64,000 bases of DNA from Polytrichum commune (Eukaryota; Streptophyta; Polytrichopsida; Polytrichales; Polytrichaceae): contig OX485803.1 of the NCBI GenBank assembly GCA_950295325.1, forward strand, positions 27,333,554 to 27,397,553, written 5' to 3'. The notes beneath the pieces were generated by a model. It did no database searches and was not told the origin of the DNA. It saw nothing but the letters and a program-made list of their open reading frames with translations. Position numbers and translations under genes: made by a program. Position 1 is the stretch's first letter; every line of letters starts with the position of its first letter. Positions 36,101-48,195 of the stretch are shown here, piece after piece.

Positions 36101-37309
36101 AGCACTTGTTTACAATGGGAAGGAAAAAAAAATTTAAAATTTAAAAAAATGTAATGGGCAATGTAGGAACATGACAAACATGCCTAAAATTGCAAACGAA
36201 ACACATGTAGTTTCATCAACAATTTCACTACAATTTTTTTACATTAGAAGTCTTGCAATCTATATAAACAATGAACAACATGGTGATGGTGGTGGTGGTG
36301 GTGGTGATCCCACTGATCTTCATCGTTTTGGAGTGGTAGGGGGACCACATTGACTCGATGTTTCATATGCACAGGTGCAATGTGCATGTACTAGTACATG
36401 ATATCTAGTGCATTCCTACCAACCTTATTCAATATTCATTGATTGCATATTCATAATCGAGACCTCTTTGAAACTCCATACTTTTTAATAATCAAATCTC
36501 TAAAATGCCTTGATTTGTCCATACATTTGTCCACTTTGGGCTTAGCCCTTCGGCATTGTTTGCAATCATTTGAGAATGTAGTTCCAGGGAGCCTCAAGTG
36601 TTTCTTTCAAGTAGACCAACAAGTTAACATTAGCCTCTATCCCACGGAGGCTAGTGCACTCCGCCACTCTAGAGAATTAATTGGTTTGAAATCATGTTGA
36701 TGTGCTTTCAGTCCCATTAGTCCTTTTGGCTTCCCGGACTTTAAAATCGATTTCATTTCATTCATTGATGATAAACAAAACGAAAATGAACCTTGGGGGA
36801 TGATGAGCCTATGTGACATGCTTTATAGCTCTTGTTGGTGAGACAAAAAACAATCACTTCATCCTTATGGGTGCACAAGAAGATAAGAAATGTGAAAGAT
36901 GTTGCAAACTCTCATGCAAGCAATATTTGAAGCAAAACGGTTATGGGATTAACTGCGGAAGATTTGGGGGTTTAGTTGACGGGGTTGGGTTTAAGACACA
37001 TTTAAGATAAGCAACAAAGTCCTCTCATTTCCGGAGACATGGTATACATTATTGTTGCATGGAACTTATCTTTATTAACTCTCATTTATTCTTGGGGTGG
37101 ACTTTTCATTGGATAACTAAACAATGTGCTTTGGTCACTATGAAATTAAATCCCCTATATGGAGAAAAACAAATGTATATGTACTGATGGTAGGCCAAAA
37201 AATGGATTCATGTAGTTACACTAAGCTTTTCAAGTGAAGGTAATAAATGCCTCCATTAATTACCTATACAAAATACAAATCATGACGTAAATAGGCCCTT
37301 ATTATGTAT
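33190..37309. other. Intergenic, no gene recognised
   Basis: AT-rich. It contains a short telomere-like run (aaccctaaaccctaaaccc, near 35167-35186) and a (GGT)n tract at 36282-36306. No frame resembles a known protein. Confidence 0.5.
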
Positions 37310-37800
37310 AAATCCACTTTCACTTTCCAACGAGAAAGCCATCAAACAAATTTTCCTCATAGCATGTAACTCAACAATTGCACCAAACAAAGATTGGAGC
37401 ATAATAACTTAGCAGCAATCTAGAGAGCAAAACCCAAGGGAGCCTATGTTGTCTAAGAGCCTCCAATTTGTAACGACCTAGAACCCAAATGCAAACTTTG
37501 ACAAAAATTTGACACAACAATCATTAAGGACTATGACAACAATGAATAAAAATATGAACTGGATGAAATGAAAACATCTCTTATCAAATTTTCCTCTAAA
37601 CCTTAGGGCCTCCTTTTGTATATTTACCTTTGCTTTGATATTCTTAATGCCCTCTTTAAATGTACACACTAGAGAAAAATAATACCTCTCCCTTATGTAT
37701 ACTATGTACTCTAATGCCTCAAATAATGCCCTTCCTTACACTTGCATTAGTTTGTACGTGGTATGAAGAGTCCACCCCTTGGGCACTTATTGTTGTTGAA
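37310..37800 (+). repeat. Duplicated segment G, copy 2
   Basis: Diverged counterpart of 26187-26860, same orientation, without the mini-element found there. It begins aatccactttcactttccaacgagaaagcc and ends near gtggtatgaagagtccacccc. A 14-base C run follows at 37907-37920. Confidence 0.55.
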
Positions 37801-38175
37801 CATAATATGTTCGTTCTCCCAACTTATGGTTTGTGTTAAGAAGAAATTCAAACAAAAAATTATACTATAACAAGGGATTGACATCATTCAAACAAAACTT
37901 TCTCTACCCCCCCCCCCCCCACACCCTTCCCCAACCTCTGCGTGTCTACCATGGACCCTATTCATGTGTGCAAAAGGCCTTGTCATGTTCTTGATTGCTC
38001 CAAGCACCTATAACACCCTCCATTTTAACCAAGGGCCATAGGAGGTATAGTGTGGGGCCTTGGGGGGTGATGATCTTAGGGTCCACAAACAATGTAATGT
38101 AAATGTAGTTACATATTTTATGTTCCATACAAAATAAGCATTGTATTGCACTCCAAGATTCCTAAATATCAATTT

Positions 38176-38540
38176 AAATACACTCTAAACTCTGTAATAT
38201 CATGCTTGTGCCAACCAAAGTGCATGTGATATTAAGGAGTTCTACAGTGTTAACATGGATACATGATAAAAGAGATTAAGTGTAGCATGTGGCATTATGG
38301 AATAACACGAAGTCAACTTTGCAATAATGACAATGATGACAACGATGACAACGTGATGCTTGCGAGCGTGTGGTTTGGATTCTTTGGTGGTTTACTTCAA
38401 TGTTGAAACCCACGATATATGGGAGGGAAATGTGACAATAGAGAGTGAGATTTAAACTGAGAGCATCGGTTGCTAGGCTTTTGGGATATAAGAGAAGGAG
38501 CAACATTAAGGAGGTTGATATTACGGGGTTTAATGTGTTG
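38176..38540 (-). mobile_element. MITE family E copy 2
   Basis: About 365 bp, same orientation as 10566-10926. It begins aatacactctaaactctgtaatatcatgc. Shared interior blocks include gacaatgatgacaac, cgtgatgcttgcgagcgtgtggttt and gcaacattaaggaggttgat. Confidence 0.65.
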
Positions 38541-38580
38541 ACATTAGTACTACTCACATGTGTATAATGCCGATGTGTTT

Positions 38581-38973
38581 TTAGTAGCTATAGTATTGTT
38601 GTACAGGGAAACATGTATTTGGGTGCACTCCAAACACATTGAGCCAATTCGACTCCACAAATGAATCAAAGTACACGCCTCCCACATACCCCGTATCTAG
38701 CAACCTACCCTTGTGTGGAAGTACAAAACGCAAATTCAACACTTTGCATGTCAAACCGGAGCATATTTTATGTGCCACATCAACTTCACTATAGCTCGAA
38801 CCCAATAGCAGCACACCACGTGGCACTTTTCCTTTTGCAAAAGCGTCAAAGCTGGCATAACTTAGTACAGTACTAGCTTTCTCCCCATTAAGAAATATAA
38901 GCTTAACGTCTGGAGATTCCAGTCCGGAGCAGCCTATCACATCACCCACGTCACGCTCCGGACCCCGAAGCAC
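38581..38973 (-). other. Orphan 130-codon open frame
   Basis: An unusually long frame for this AT-rich interval (MLRGPERDVGDVIGCSGLES... to ...NTCFPVQQYYSY). Composition is protein-like, but I recognise no family and find no matching splice sites. It overlaps a GC-rich patch with several ACGT motifs, so it may be chance within promoter-like sequence, or a gene fragment. Confidence 0.2.
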
Positions 38974-39006
38974 CTCGCCACGTCACCGTTACGCGCTCAC
39001 GTGGCC
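38815..39006. promoter_or_regulatory. Cluster of ACGT-core motifs (G-box/ABRE-like)
   Basis: Two CACGTG cores (38818-38823 and 38998-39003) and two CCACGTCA/CCCACGTCA cores (about 38946-38953 and 38978-38985) occur within 190 bp. In plants such motifs bind bZIP and bHLH factors. A 9-bp inverted pair (gtccggagc 38922-38930, gctccggac 38955-38963) brackets one of them. No gene can be assigned to it. Confidence 0.3.
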
Positions 39007-39118
39007 GGCGAAGGTGTCGCCAAGAGCGCCGGGCCCAAGGAATCCCGGGCCCAGAGAAAGCAAAGAAAAGGAACAGCAAAAGATAGAAAAGCCTGACCCT
39101 TAAAGGAAAAAGCACATG

Positions 39119-40075
39119 GGGCCTCCTCACACTGGAGCCAAGAGTTGTGACCATGAAATTGTGAGAGCCCAAAAGAAAGTGTCCAAAGGCCGGCCCAAGA
39201 CACTTCCAAAATCATGTATGTAGTGGAATCATGGGCCCTCAAGTGTAGTGTGAAGGCATATGTGACTAAGCCCTCAACTAAATGCTATTTCAATGAATTT
39301 TCTGTTCATATGGGGGGTCCGCACTCATGATAAAATATAATAAATCAACGGTTGTGGGATTTCAGAGTGCCATGGTCTCCCGAGGTGGTTTTAGAAAATA
39401 ATCCAAGTGACCATGAAGCATGATTCTTTGGATGCCATGTAGGAATCCATGTAGACTTTACATCCATCTTGCATTCACTTAGGCCCACTTTATACATAGC
39501 TTGGGGCTTGCATGAGCACTGGCTTCATTCATGTGCATTAAGGCCTCAATCCACCCCAACTTTGATCAACTTTTTGCAGGCCCAACCTTGTCACATGGAA
39601 AGTGACGAGGCCCGATTTTAGGTCTTGATGTTCTTGAGGGGAAAGTGTAGTGCGGAGAATCAACCTTTCATGGACTGACAATAGATTTGTTCATTATCCA
39701 ACGGATGACCCCCAATCCGGCCCATGTTGAAAGTTCAAGCCGAGGAAAAGCTCATCCTAACATCTTCAAGCCGACCCAAAGGTTTGGAGGCAAAATTGTG
39801 CCACTTAGGATGCCACATGGGAGGAGTGAGTGTTTGAACCCAACCCTAATATAAAGCCCTTGGACCAAATTTGATGAAAGCAAGCAATCCTATTTGGCCA
39901 AATTTTTAGAGTTTGGTCCGGCCCCTCGATCCAGCCCCAAATACAAAGTGGGCCTTACTCATTTGGTCCCTCAAGCATAGTGTGAAGAGAACTTGGACCG
40001 GCTCCGCCTTTTCCACCAATCAGAATGCTGGAAGTGTAATGGTCACGGGCCCTCAGTCTGGTGTGTGAGTGGCCT
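39119..40075 (-). mobile_element. MITE family A copy 3, interrupted by another element
   Basis: Reverse copy of 442-943, with ends gggcctcctcacac (39119) and gtgtgtgagtggcc (40062-40074). The family A sequence breaks at 39481 and resumes at 39955, where a 473-bp element is inserted. The flanking duplication is not intact. A GGAA/GAAA microsatellite (about 40082-40140) follows the right end. Confidence 0.8.
39482..39954. mobile_element. MITE family J, 473 bp, nested inside MITE A
   Basis: Inverted ends (ggcccactttata at the left, tacaaagtgggcc at the right) and a perfect TTA duplication at 39479-39481 and 39955-39957. The uninterrupted family A copy at 442-943 has the same site with a single TTA (gcattcactta in reverse), so insertion and duplication are directly shown. 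PIF/Harbinger-type by ends and duplication. Confidence 0.85.
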
Positions 40076-40081
40076 TTAGTC

Positions 40082-40141
40082 AAGGAAGGAAGGAAGGAAG
40101 GAAGGAAAGAATGGAAATAGATAGAAAGAAAGAAAGAAAGG
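40082..40141 (+). repeat. GGAA/GAAA microsatellite
   Basis: A purine tract of (GGAA)n followed by (GAAA)n, next to the right end of MITE A copy 3. Confidence 0.85.
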
Positions 40142-41904
40142 AGACGCTTGGAAGGTTTCTGGCACACAATGCATAAGCTTTTGGATTTACTTACTTAAAT
40201 AAAGTTACATGCCCAATGCGCCATAGCCGGGCCATGGCTGCCACCATCATCGAACTGTTGCTCCAAAATCTCAAGTTCTACTTGTCCCGCTCAGATCTCT
40301 CTCAACACATGCTGCAAACACGTTTTAAGGCACTTTTACAGTTGTGAACTAAAACCCTCCGAATGAGAGAAGTGCGAGGGAGTTTAGCGGGAGTTTTATG
40401 AATGCGAATCATCAGGTGCCCGTCCTTCTAAGACAGGAGCCTTGATTTTATACTCGGTTGATCACCTTCAAGTTGGAGGATTTTGTACCGTTTTTGGAAA
40501 CAAATTGTGCGCATAATTTGTATACTATGAGAATATTCGCTTTCATACATACATGTCACACATTCACCAGTGTCACGGATGAGGAATTTATTATTCTCTT
40601 TGGGTTGGGTTTGGTAGGCTTTTGGTGACTTTGGTGACATATGTGTCAGAGCCTCCTGCATTACTTTTAATGACCTAGGTTTCAGTGTGCCCTCTCCACG
40701 CATTGATGAAATAATAACTTCAGTGAAGGAATTCTTGGAAAGTTTCTAAGTTAAGATGATGTTGTGGACTTAAGGTTGTTTGTGGAGATTCACTGCTCCC
40801 GGATGCAGTTTGAGTTGAGTTGAGTCGAGTTGCATGCTTCGGTGAGCTTCAGTCATTTCTGGGTGCTCAAAAGTTTTTTATTCCAGGTGCTGGAACATTC
40901 TTCTGACTTAGGCTATGGATAATGCAACATTCATGAAAGACTTTTAATGTTGGGCCTCGGTTGGGGGTGGGTGGATTCCAGGTGGTGAGCTTCAGTGGAG
41001 GAATTGAATTGACTGGACGAGCTCTAATTAGTTGAGGAATTGCGTATGAAGAGAAGCCTCTCTTGGGACCCTGGAGTATTGCATTCTTTTTATTTCAAAG
41101 GTATCATAAATTCTTCTCACCACTTGGAACATTACTTTTCAAGGTTGTTGTTGTCTCTCGAGGTTCTACCTGCACATGAAGGAGTGAAAGGGTCAGATGG
41201 TTGAAGTGCTATCATGTGGTTTTTGGTAGGCCAATGTATACCTGAAACAGATGGGCTTGTTATAGTCACTAAATTTGACATGACTTTTGCAAAGTATGTG
41301 AGGATTGTGTTTTTCTGAGATTCAGGTCTAGGTGGAGTGGAATATGGTCTACTGATGATGCAGTTTGTGTGCTATTGGAAACTGAAAACAACCTTCCCAG
41401 ACTGAGAATTTATGTCACCCTGTTTGGTGAATGAGTAGCTCTACGATACCTGCATAATTGTCTGTCTGCAACCACAAAGAGTGTTTCATTTCTTTATAAT
41501 GCGTACGCATTAAACCTATTTATGTTATTCTCCTCCAACCGGTATATCAAACTTAGAGAGCAGTGCTCAAGTTTGTGGTTGCATAATAATAAAGCGAGAA
41601 AGGAAAGAAAGTGAAGAAAGACGACTTTAATGTTGCCACCGGCATGAATGATGGTTTTGCTTTGTTTTCGAGTCGGTCTAAGTCTATATGTAATCCCCGA
41701 AACTGGCATGATGAGAACTAGAGGACCCCGAAGACTACTGATTCCTTTTTCTTGAGAATGAATGGATATCATAATCTCAAAATAACAGAGAACGATCCGA
41801 TAATGTACAATCTGGTTATAACTTTGCATGTTGTGCTAATGGAGTTACAATGGTGGTATTAAATGATGTGGAGAGACGGCTGATAACTACTGCATGGCTT
41901 ACAG
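40142..41904. other. Upstream region of the NADK gene
   Basis: It probably contains the promoter and a 5' untranslated or short coding exon, since NADK coding exon 1 starts right after a splice acceptor. One possibility is an exon ending atgaatgcgaatcatcag|GTGCCC near 40432, which would add MNANHQ in frame; this is only a guess. A reversed retroelement fragment lies at 41600-41765. Confidence 0.35.
41600..41765 (-). mobile_element. 5S-rRNA-derived retroelement, copy 3 (3' end only)
   Basis: In reverse it reads attacata-agactta-gaccgactcgaaaac, gcaaaaccatcattcatgcc and ggtggcaacat, matching the 3' bodies at 14640 and 17040. The 5S head is absent. It lies about 140 bp upstream of NADK coding exon 1. 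Confidence 0.6.
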
Positions 41905-44900
41905 ATGGAACCAAAAAGTGAACAGTATGAAAATGGGTGGAGCCACAAATGCTCCCAGCGTTCAGTGGAAGAGCAACTTCAGGAATCCACTATTGGAGAT
42001 GGAGATGCCCACCTGGTTGAATTCTCTGTCGCTATGCGAAGTATGTGCTCCTATTCTCTTTGTCCTTGCGGTTGCATTTATGGGATAGAATATAATCAAA
42101 AACAATTTCCTGACTGCCTTATTGTTTGATACTGTGCTCTTCGGAGGATAAAAAAGAACTGCTGGGTTGGTACGATTTCATAGACCTTGACTGCTCTGAG
42201 GTCCTTTTGTTTTGAGTGATTTTATTGCAGGTGAAGCTGTTAAAAAATAGTACCAGCTGTTTTGCAGTGTGACACTGTTGTGTTTTGGTGAGCATTTTAG
42301 GGTTGCTTGCACAATGCTAGTGCCAATTTTCATTTGGTATTTAGATGAGTTTTCATTGTTCCTGTGTGCAGCTGTGGCTAAGGCTCTTAGGGAGGTTGCT
42401 GAGAGTAAAGCTAGAGCTAAAAATGAGGCAGCTGAGTGGAAGAGGAAATACGAGTTGGAACGATTGCGGAATTGTTCTTTGGAGCGGGGGCAGCAGCAGC
42501 AGCAGGAGCTTGAGCCTGAGCAGGAGCAGGAGCAGTGTCAATCTCCCCCTGGTTCGTGAAATCTTGTTTTTTGCACGTCTGGAAGCATAAAACCCCTGCA
42601 CATAATAGAGTTATCCCTTAACTGCAATGGGACTTTTCATCAGGAGTTGGTACCCTGTGATTTTCCATCGGTTGTGTTGCATACAAAAACAAAAAATTCT
42701 TTCCACTTGTGGTGCATACTTGGAGGTAGTGCCTGAATCTGAATGAAGAGCAATCTATTTTGGTTCATTGAAGGTCAAGCTCATTTTTAGCACCTCTTGG
42801 CATGCCTTAATGAACTGATATAGAATGCTCTTTGTTCAAACCTCCACACTACCTCCAGGCATACTGAGAAGATTTATCAAACATAGAAGGTGTTGTATAA
42901 AGAACAACCAACCCCCGACAGAAAGTCATGTTGAGTTTGAGGATATATCTTATGTCTTACTCAATAGCTGATGAAACGAAAACTTGCTGTTCTTAACTCT
43001 GTTGTCAACATTTACCACTTAATGTAGTGAGTTCATAGTGGTCTTGAAAAACTTGTGACAGAAGATCAAATAGATTTACTCCTTGGCAACCAATATGCTT
43101 TTCAATTTCTTGCAGTCCTCATCGGGGTTTAAATTCCAGGGACTAGGAGTATGAGATTGAAGCTTGCCTGCTTCTGTGTCAATTTGGCTACACTATGTCT
43201 GAAGTCACTGACAATTGTTAGTGCACAAGGTTTCAGGAAGCTTATTTGTGTTACAATTCCACTTCCCACAGATTCTTGGAGCCCAGATGAGTCGCAAGAA
43301 CTGGAGAAACAGGAGTCAGAAAATGGAACAGAGAATTCAGGGGGATCATCAAATGGCCACTGCTGCAAGAAAGATGGAATCTGCTCTCAACAAGTTTTGC
43401 GCAGCCACAGCATGAAATCTAACAACATCTCTGGCTTTTCTGAAGCATCTCAGCCCGCAGATAAGGTGAGCGTTGTGGTCATATTTGTCTCACTTTATAA
43501 GGTAACATGGAGATTCATCTCCATTTCTTCGTATAGAAGAGTTATTTGTCAACTCAACAGTACTTTTGGTCGGGAGTTTGTTGATCTGCATGTGATCAGT
43601 AAGTTTTCAGTGTATAGTTGGAGGTAGTGTGGAGTTTTGAATGAAGAACAATCAACAAATCTGGAGGTTTGGTTTGTTGAGGGTCAAACCTATTATTGCA
43701 TGCCAAGAGGTGCTAAAATGATTTTGGCTCTCAATGAACCAAAGTAGGTTGCTCTTCATTCAAATTCAAATACTACCCTAAGCATGCACCACAAGTGGAA
43801 ATAAATAATTGATAATGTATGGAAACAACTAATAGGAAATCATAGGGACCTATTCCTGATCAAAAGTCCCATTGAGTTAAAGGATAAGTGCAATGTATCC
43901 TTCTTTTTGAGTTGTTGCTTATACATGTTTGCATCCCCTTGACATTTCTTGTGTCTGAAAGTCAGGCTTCCTTCAGACTAGCCTGGGGTTGCATGGGTGA
44001 GAAGGCTACAAGAAGGCACAAGCATGATGTTGTGTCCTTTGAGTGTGGAAACATAGAAACAGCAAATCGAAGTAGCAAACAGGTGAGTTAGAAAATTCAA
44101 CACTGCTCCAGATGCTACTCTTCATTTAAATGATGGATAGGGTTGATGAGATTGCTATTGCTTGATTTGAATGTGTTACCTGAGATTGTGAGTTTAAGCT
44201 GTTATTGCCTGCAAGGCTGCACAACAAGCATAGATTTTGGGATCTCAATGTTGACAGCATAATTTAAGTACCTATCTTTGAGGGTTTTGCAGATTACACT
44301 GCAATGGGACTCACCTCCTCAATCAGTATTTATCCTTTTGAAACCCAATTCTGAATCTGTGAAAGCCCTATGCAAAGAGATGATCCGGTACAATGCCTTT
44401 AATCCCTTCTGTCCCATCCTTCCATTTTAGACGAGAGATTTTAGACATCAAACTGTTAAGTCAAGTCCATTGGTAATTAGCATTTCATCTGTATGGAGAA
44501 GATGATACAAGAGATTTCCCTGACTATTAGAGCGGATACATTTTTACAGGAAAAAGTAACTGCTGGTACACACACAACTGTAAAATTTCATCCCTATATT
44601 TCTTCTAACCACAGGTGGCTACGGGAGGAGAGGGGAATTGGAGTTTATGTGGAGCCAACTGTCAGGAAGGAATTGCTGGATGACAATACCTACTTCAAAT
44701 TCGTTCAATCTTGTGAAAAAGGTTGGATATTCTACTACATGATGAGCCAAGTGAATCCAAAAAAAATTGTTTGCAAAGAATTTTGCATGTCATTCTCAGA
44801 TGCAGTTATTCATTGATCCTTTCATATGGTATCTCTTGATGCAGAAGATGAAGTTTCAAACCTCCACAGCAAAGTGGACTTGGTGATCACCTTGGGTGGC

Positions 44901-47900
44901 GATGGAACTGTCCTTTGGGTACATTACCTCTTTTTTTCTTCCCTTTGTCAGATCCTTTCATTCCTTCACTCCATCAAAGAGAAGCACCACACTCTCTAAA
45001 GAGTATGTACTAGGCTTTCAGGTTGTTAAACTAGTTTAAGTAGTTAGCAACTTACTATCATAATCTGAGCCCAAAAAATGAATGGAGAGCATGACTCTAG
45101 TCTTTGTTCTCAAAGATAATGATTTTTAACCATCAAAAGGACCCATTTTATGGTAGGCTTGCAAATTGTCAGATTTTTCTATGCGTCAATCTCAGTCTAC
45201 ATAGACAGATGCTCATTTGTCGCAGATATATTTCCGTCGGATGCTTTTTCCTCTGCACATAAAATACTACATTGTACCTATAAGGCAGGAGATAATTCGC
45301 CAGTCTAGATAATTCACTATTCAAGATAATTCACCATTCAAAATCTGGTATTTTTGTGCAGGCAGCAAATATTTTCAAGGGCCCTGTGCCACCTGTGGTG
45401 TCATTTTCAATGGGCTCCCTTGGCTTTATGACCCCATTCCGTATCCTGCAGTGTATTATTCATTTAAAAAATTCATTTACTATTGTCTCTTAATGCAATT
45501 ATTGACATTCTCTTGTTGCTTAAAGTCATAACTTCTAGAGTGCCTTGTTGTATTTTCTATAAGTTGAAACAGACAAGGGCATAAACTGTCTACATTTAGG
45601 TTGCTTGGAATGTATTTCATGCAACACAGTTTTCTAATATGTTATCTTCGCACTATCAATCTTATTAATATTTTCGCTTGTGTATTTCAAGTTATCCTTA
45701 ACCTGCGATTTCGGCAGAGAGTGACCACTATAAAGAGCGCCTGGAAACAATAATAAAGGGGCCTGTATATATTACTCTTCGTCACCGACTAAATTGTCAG
45801 ATTGTTCGTAACCCGGACAACATAAAGGAAGGCGAAGATCCTTGTCACCCAGAAAGCCATTTAGTGCTAAACGAGGTTTCCATTGATCGTGGGATGTCAT
45901 CATTTCTCACAAACCTCGAATGCTACTGTGACAATCTCTTCGTCACTTCTGTACAAGGAGACGGCCTTATACTCTCGACTCCGTCAGGAAGTACTGCATA
46001 TTCTTTGGCAGCTGGGGGCTCAATGGTTCACCCTCAGGTAAGCTCTAATCATGTTCGTTTATCAGAGTTTAGGCCGCACATATATTGAGGTCTAGATAGA
46101 TGCTCAAACTTGAGATGGCTTTTCCAATTGATATGTATGTCAGACAGGTGATAGAATATTACAGTGGTCTATCTTTTTTAGTTCTCTGGAAGTACTCTTA
46201 AATATTCCTATTAGAGTGGGCCACAGCAATTCTCTAGAACCCACACTAACTATGAGAATTAATGTGGACCACATTAATTGTCAACCCACGCCAAATCTCT
46301 AGTTTAAAATTAGCACGGGTCACATTAATTGTTTATCCAGAAAATTGATGTGGGTGAACATTTATTTTATGCTACATTTGATGTAAGGTGACTATTTAAT
46401 TTAATGTAAGGTGGTGGTCACAAGTCTCAAGGAAGACTGAGGGGAAGACTTGCGGTCTTGGACCCATGTTATTTCCAACCCAACTAGACAGTTCAAGTGG
46501 CCCATGTTAATTACTTTTCCATGCCAATTTTCAACCCACACTAATAGTCTACCTAGTAGGCACACTAATAGTCTACCTAGTAGGCCCTCTTCAATTCCCT
46601 GACAATCAGTTCTTGTTTTTCTTTCGAATTGAAAGTTTATGTTCTCAAATCTTTTCTCAAGTTCTGAAACCTTGGTGTGCTGTGTTTCATGCCATTGTAT
46701 TGTTCCACTTGCAGGTTCCAGGCATCTTGTTTACTCCAATTTGTCCTCATTCTTTATCCTTTAGACCACTTATTTTGCCTGAGTATGTCACTATTAGAGT
46801 CCAGGTATGTTCTCAACTTCCATAATGCACTTTCTTTAAATGATGGTGCTATACTTATATAGAAATTTGTCCATTGGAATGTGGTACTAAGAGCCACTTT
46901 ACGCTATGGCCAAGGGCTGTGACCATGAAATTATGAGGGCCCTTGAAACTCATCCAAAGGTTGTGTCATGGAATATTGAAATTGAATTATGTGTGGTCAC
47001 GGGCTTTCAAGTGTAGTGTAAAGACATACGTGACTGAGCCTCAACCGAATACAATTTCATCCATCCTTCTCATATGCCCCTTCTACACAATAAATTTTAA
47101 TAAATCAATGGCTGTGAGATTTCGAAGTGTCATGGTTTTCTGGTTTTATGTCACACCTCTTTGAGGTGGGCTCAATGCAAAATCCGGTAGACCTTGAAAC
47201 ATCATTATCCATTGCAGTCCATATAGGACTTCATATAGGTTTGTTCATCCACTCAAAAGAAAATTGGTCCCTTAGGTCCTCAAACTCTACTGTCAAGGGA
47301 AGTGGGACAGTCTCAACCTTCTCTACCAATGGGAGATTATAGATTTCAATGGTCATGCGATCTTAAGCTCTAGTGTAAAGTGTCCCTAACCATGTAGTGT
47401 GTAGGTGAATGATTAAGGTAGTTGTGCCTTAGATGGATGCTTTTCTCTTTGCATCCATTTCTTGTAGGATATGAAACATGCAATTAGTATAAGATGATTA
47501 GCGTCTGTAGCCATTTGCCTCATAATTTAAATTTTTGGAGCTCATGAATATTTTATTCATCATGAAGTGTAGTTTCTCGTGCTCATTTAAGTGGTCATGT
47601 AGGTCCCCGTAATCATGTTGACTATTGAACCTAGAATGGTTAGCATTTTTTTGAGCACGTAGTCCAATCTCTTTTTAACACATCTTTTTCGTGCTAGTTC
47701 TTAGATCCACACCTAACCACATACCACTCAAATATAGGTGTCCAGATTGTTGTTGTGTTTTTTAGGCACATCTACCTTAGTGCCAATGCGGTAAGCTGTT
47801 GGATTTGTATATAGTAGGAACAAGGTCCACAATTAAAAATCATATATGAACCCCTGCTACTATTGTAACTCTGTCCACATTCAAGTAGGTGAGCTCAAGA

Positions 47901-48195
47901 CTATTTAATTTGAAAGGTATAACCAGAAATTATTCGATCTCCTTTGATGCATGTCATTGTATCACAATTGCAGGTGCCTATAAACAGCAGAGGACAGGCG
48001 TGGGCAAGTTTTGATGGAAAGGATAGGCAACAGCTAAGCGGGGGGGATGCCCTGATTTGTCACATGTCAGCTTGGCCTGTTCCAGCTGCATGTGACCAAG
48101 AATCAACCACCGACTTCCTTCGGAGTGTTCGTGAGGGGTTGCATTGGAATCTTCGAAAGCAGCAGCTCTCTGATGAGCCAACAAATACAAAGTAG
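41905..48195 (+). CDS. NADK1: NAD kinase, plant NADK1 type
   Basis: Phosphorylates NAD to NADP with ATP, in the cytosolic NADK1 branch of plants. Coding exons: 41905-42040, 42372-42551, 43272-43465, 43966-44082, 44293-44387, 44615-44721, 44845-44918, 45362-45440, 45718-46037, 46715-46804, 47974-48195; all phases agree, giving 537 residues (Arabidopsis NADK1 is of similar size). Seen: a coiled-coil N-terminal part ([20 protein letters not shown]) with a Gln/Glu tract, [13 protein letters not shown], the nucleotide-binding GGDGT loop (exon 7, [13 protein letters not shown]), [20 protein letters not shown], and the NE/D and [15 protein letters not shown] motifs of the catalytic core, ending [19 protein letters not shown] 41905 directly follows an acceptor (cttacag), so a 5' exon is expected upstream. 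Introns 2, 3 and 10 hold MITEs. Looks intact and functional. Confidence 0.93.
42609..42947 (+). mobile_element. MITE family C copy 1, in NADK intron 2
   Basis: Begins agttatcccttaactgcaatgggactttt; the right end is its diverged inverse (ccgacagaaagtcatgttgagtttgaggat). The interior block gcatacttggaggtagt is shared with 43540 and 54299. Confidence 0.65.
43540..43887 (+). mobile_element. MITE family C copy 2, in NADK intron 3
   Basis: Left end agttatttgtcaactcaac...ggtcgggagtt; right end tgatcaaaagtcccattgagttaaaggataa, its inverse. Ends about 80 bp before coding exon 4. Confidence 0.7.
46038..46714. other. NADK intron 9, low-complexity repeats
   Basis: Contains several diverged short repeats of the type cccacactaa/cacattaattgt and a direct repeat of ctaatagtctacctagtaggc near 46541-46583. 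No recognised element. Confidence 0.4.
46891..47386 (-). mobile_element. MITE family A copy 4, in NADK intron 10, with intact TAA duplication
   Basis: 496 bp in minus orientation. Ends gagccactttacgcta and tagtgtaaagtgtccc; TAA on both sides (46888-46890, 47387-47389). Older and more diverged than copies 1 and 2, but with a clean duplication. Confidence 0.8.
47400..47745 (-). mobile_element. MITE family B copy, in NADK intron 10
   Basis: Reverse of the family: gagcacgtagtccaatctc, gttcttagatccacacctaa and right end ccactcaaatataggtgtcc (47724-47743). It lies immediately after the family A copy in the same intron. Confidence 0.7.
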
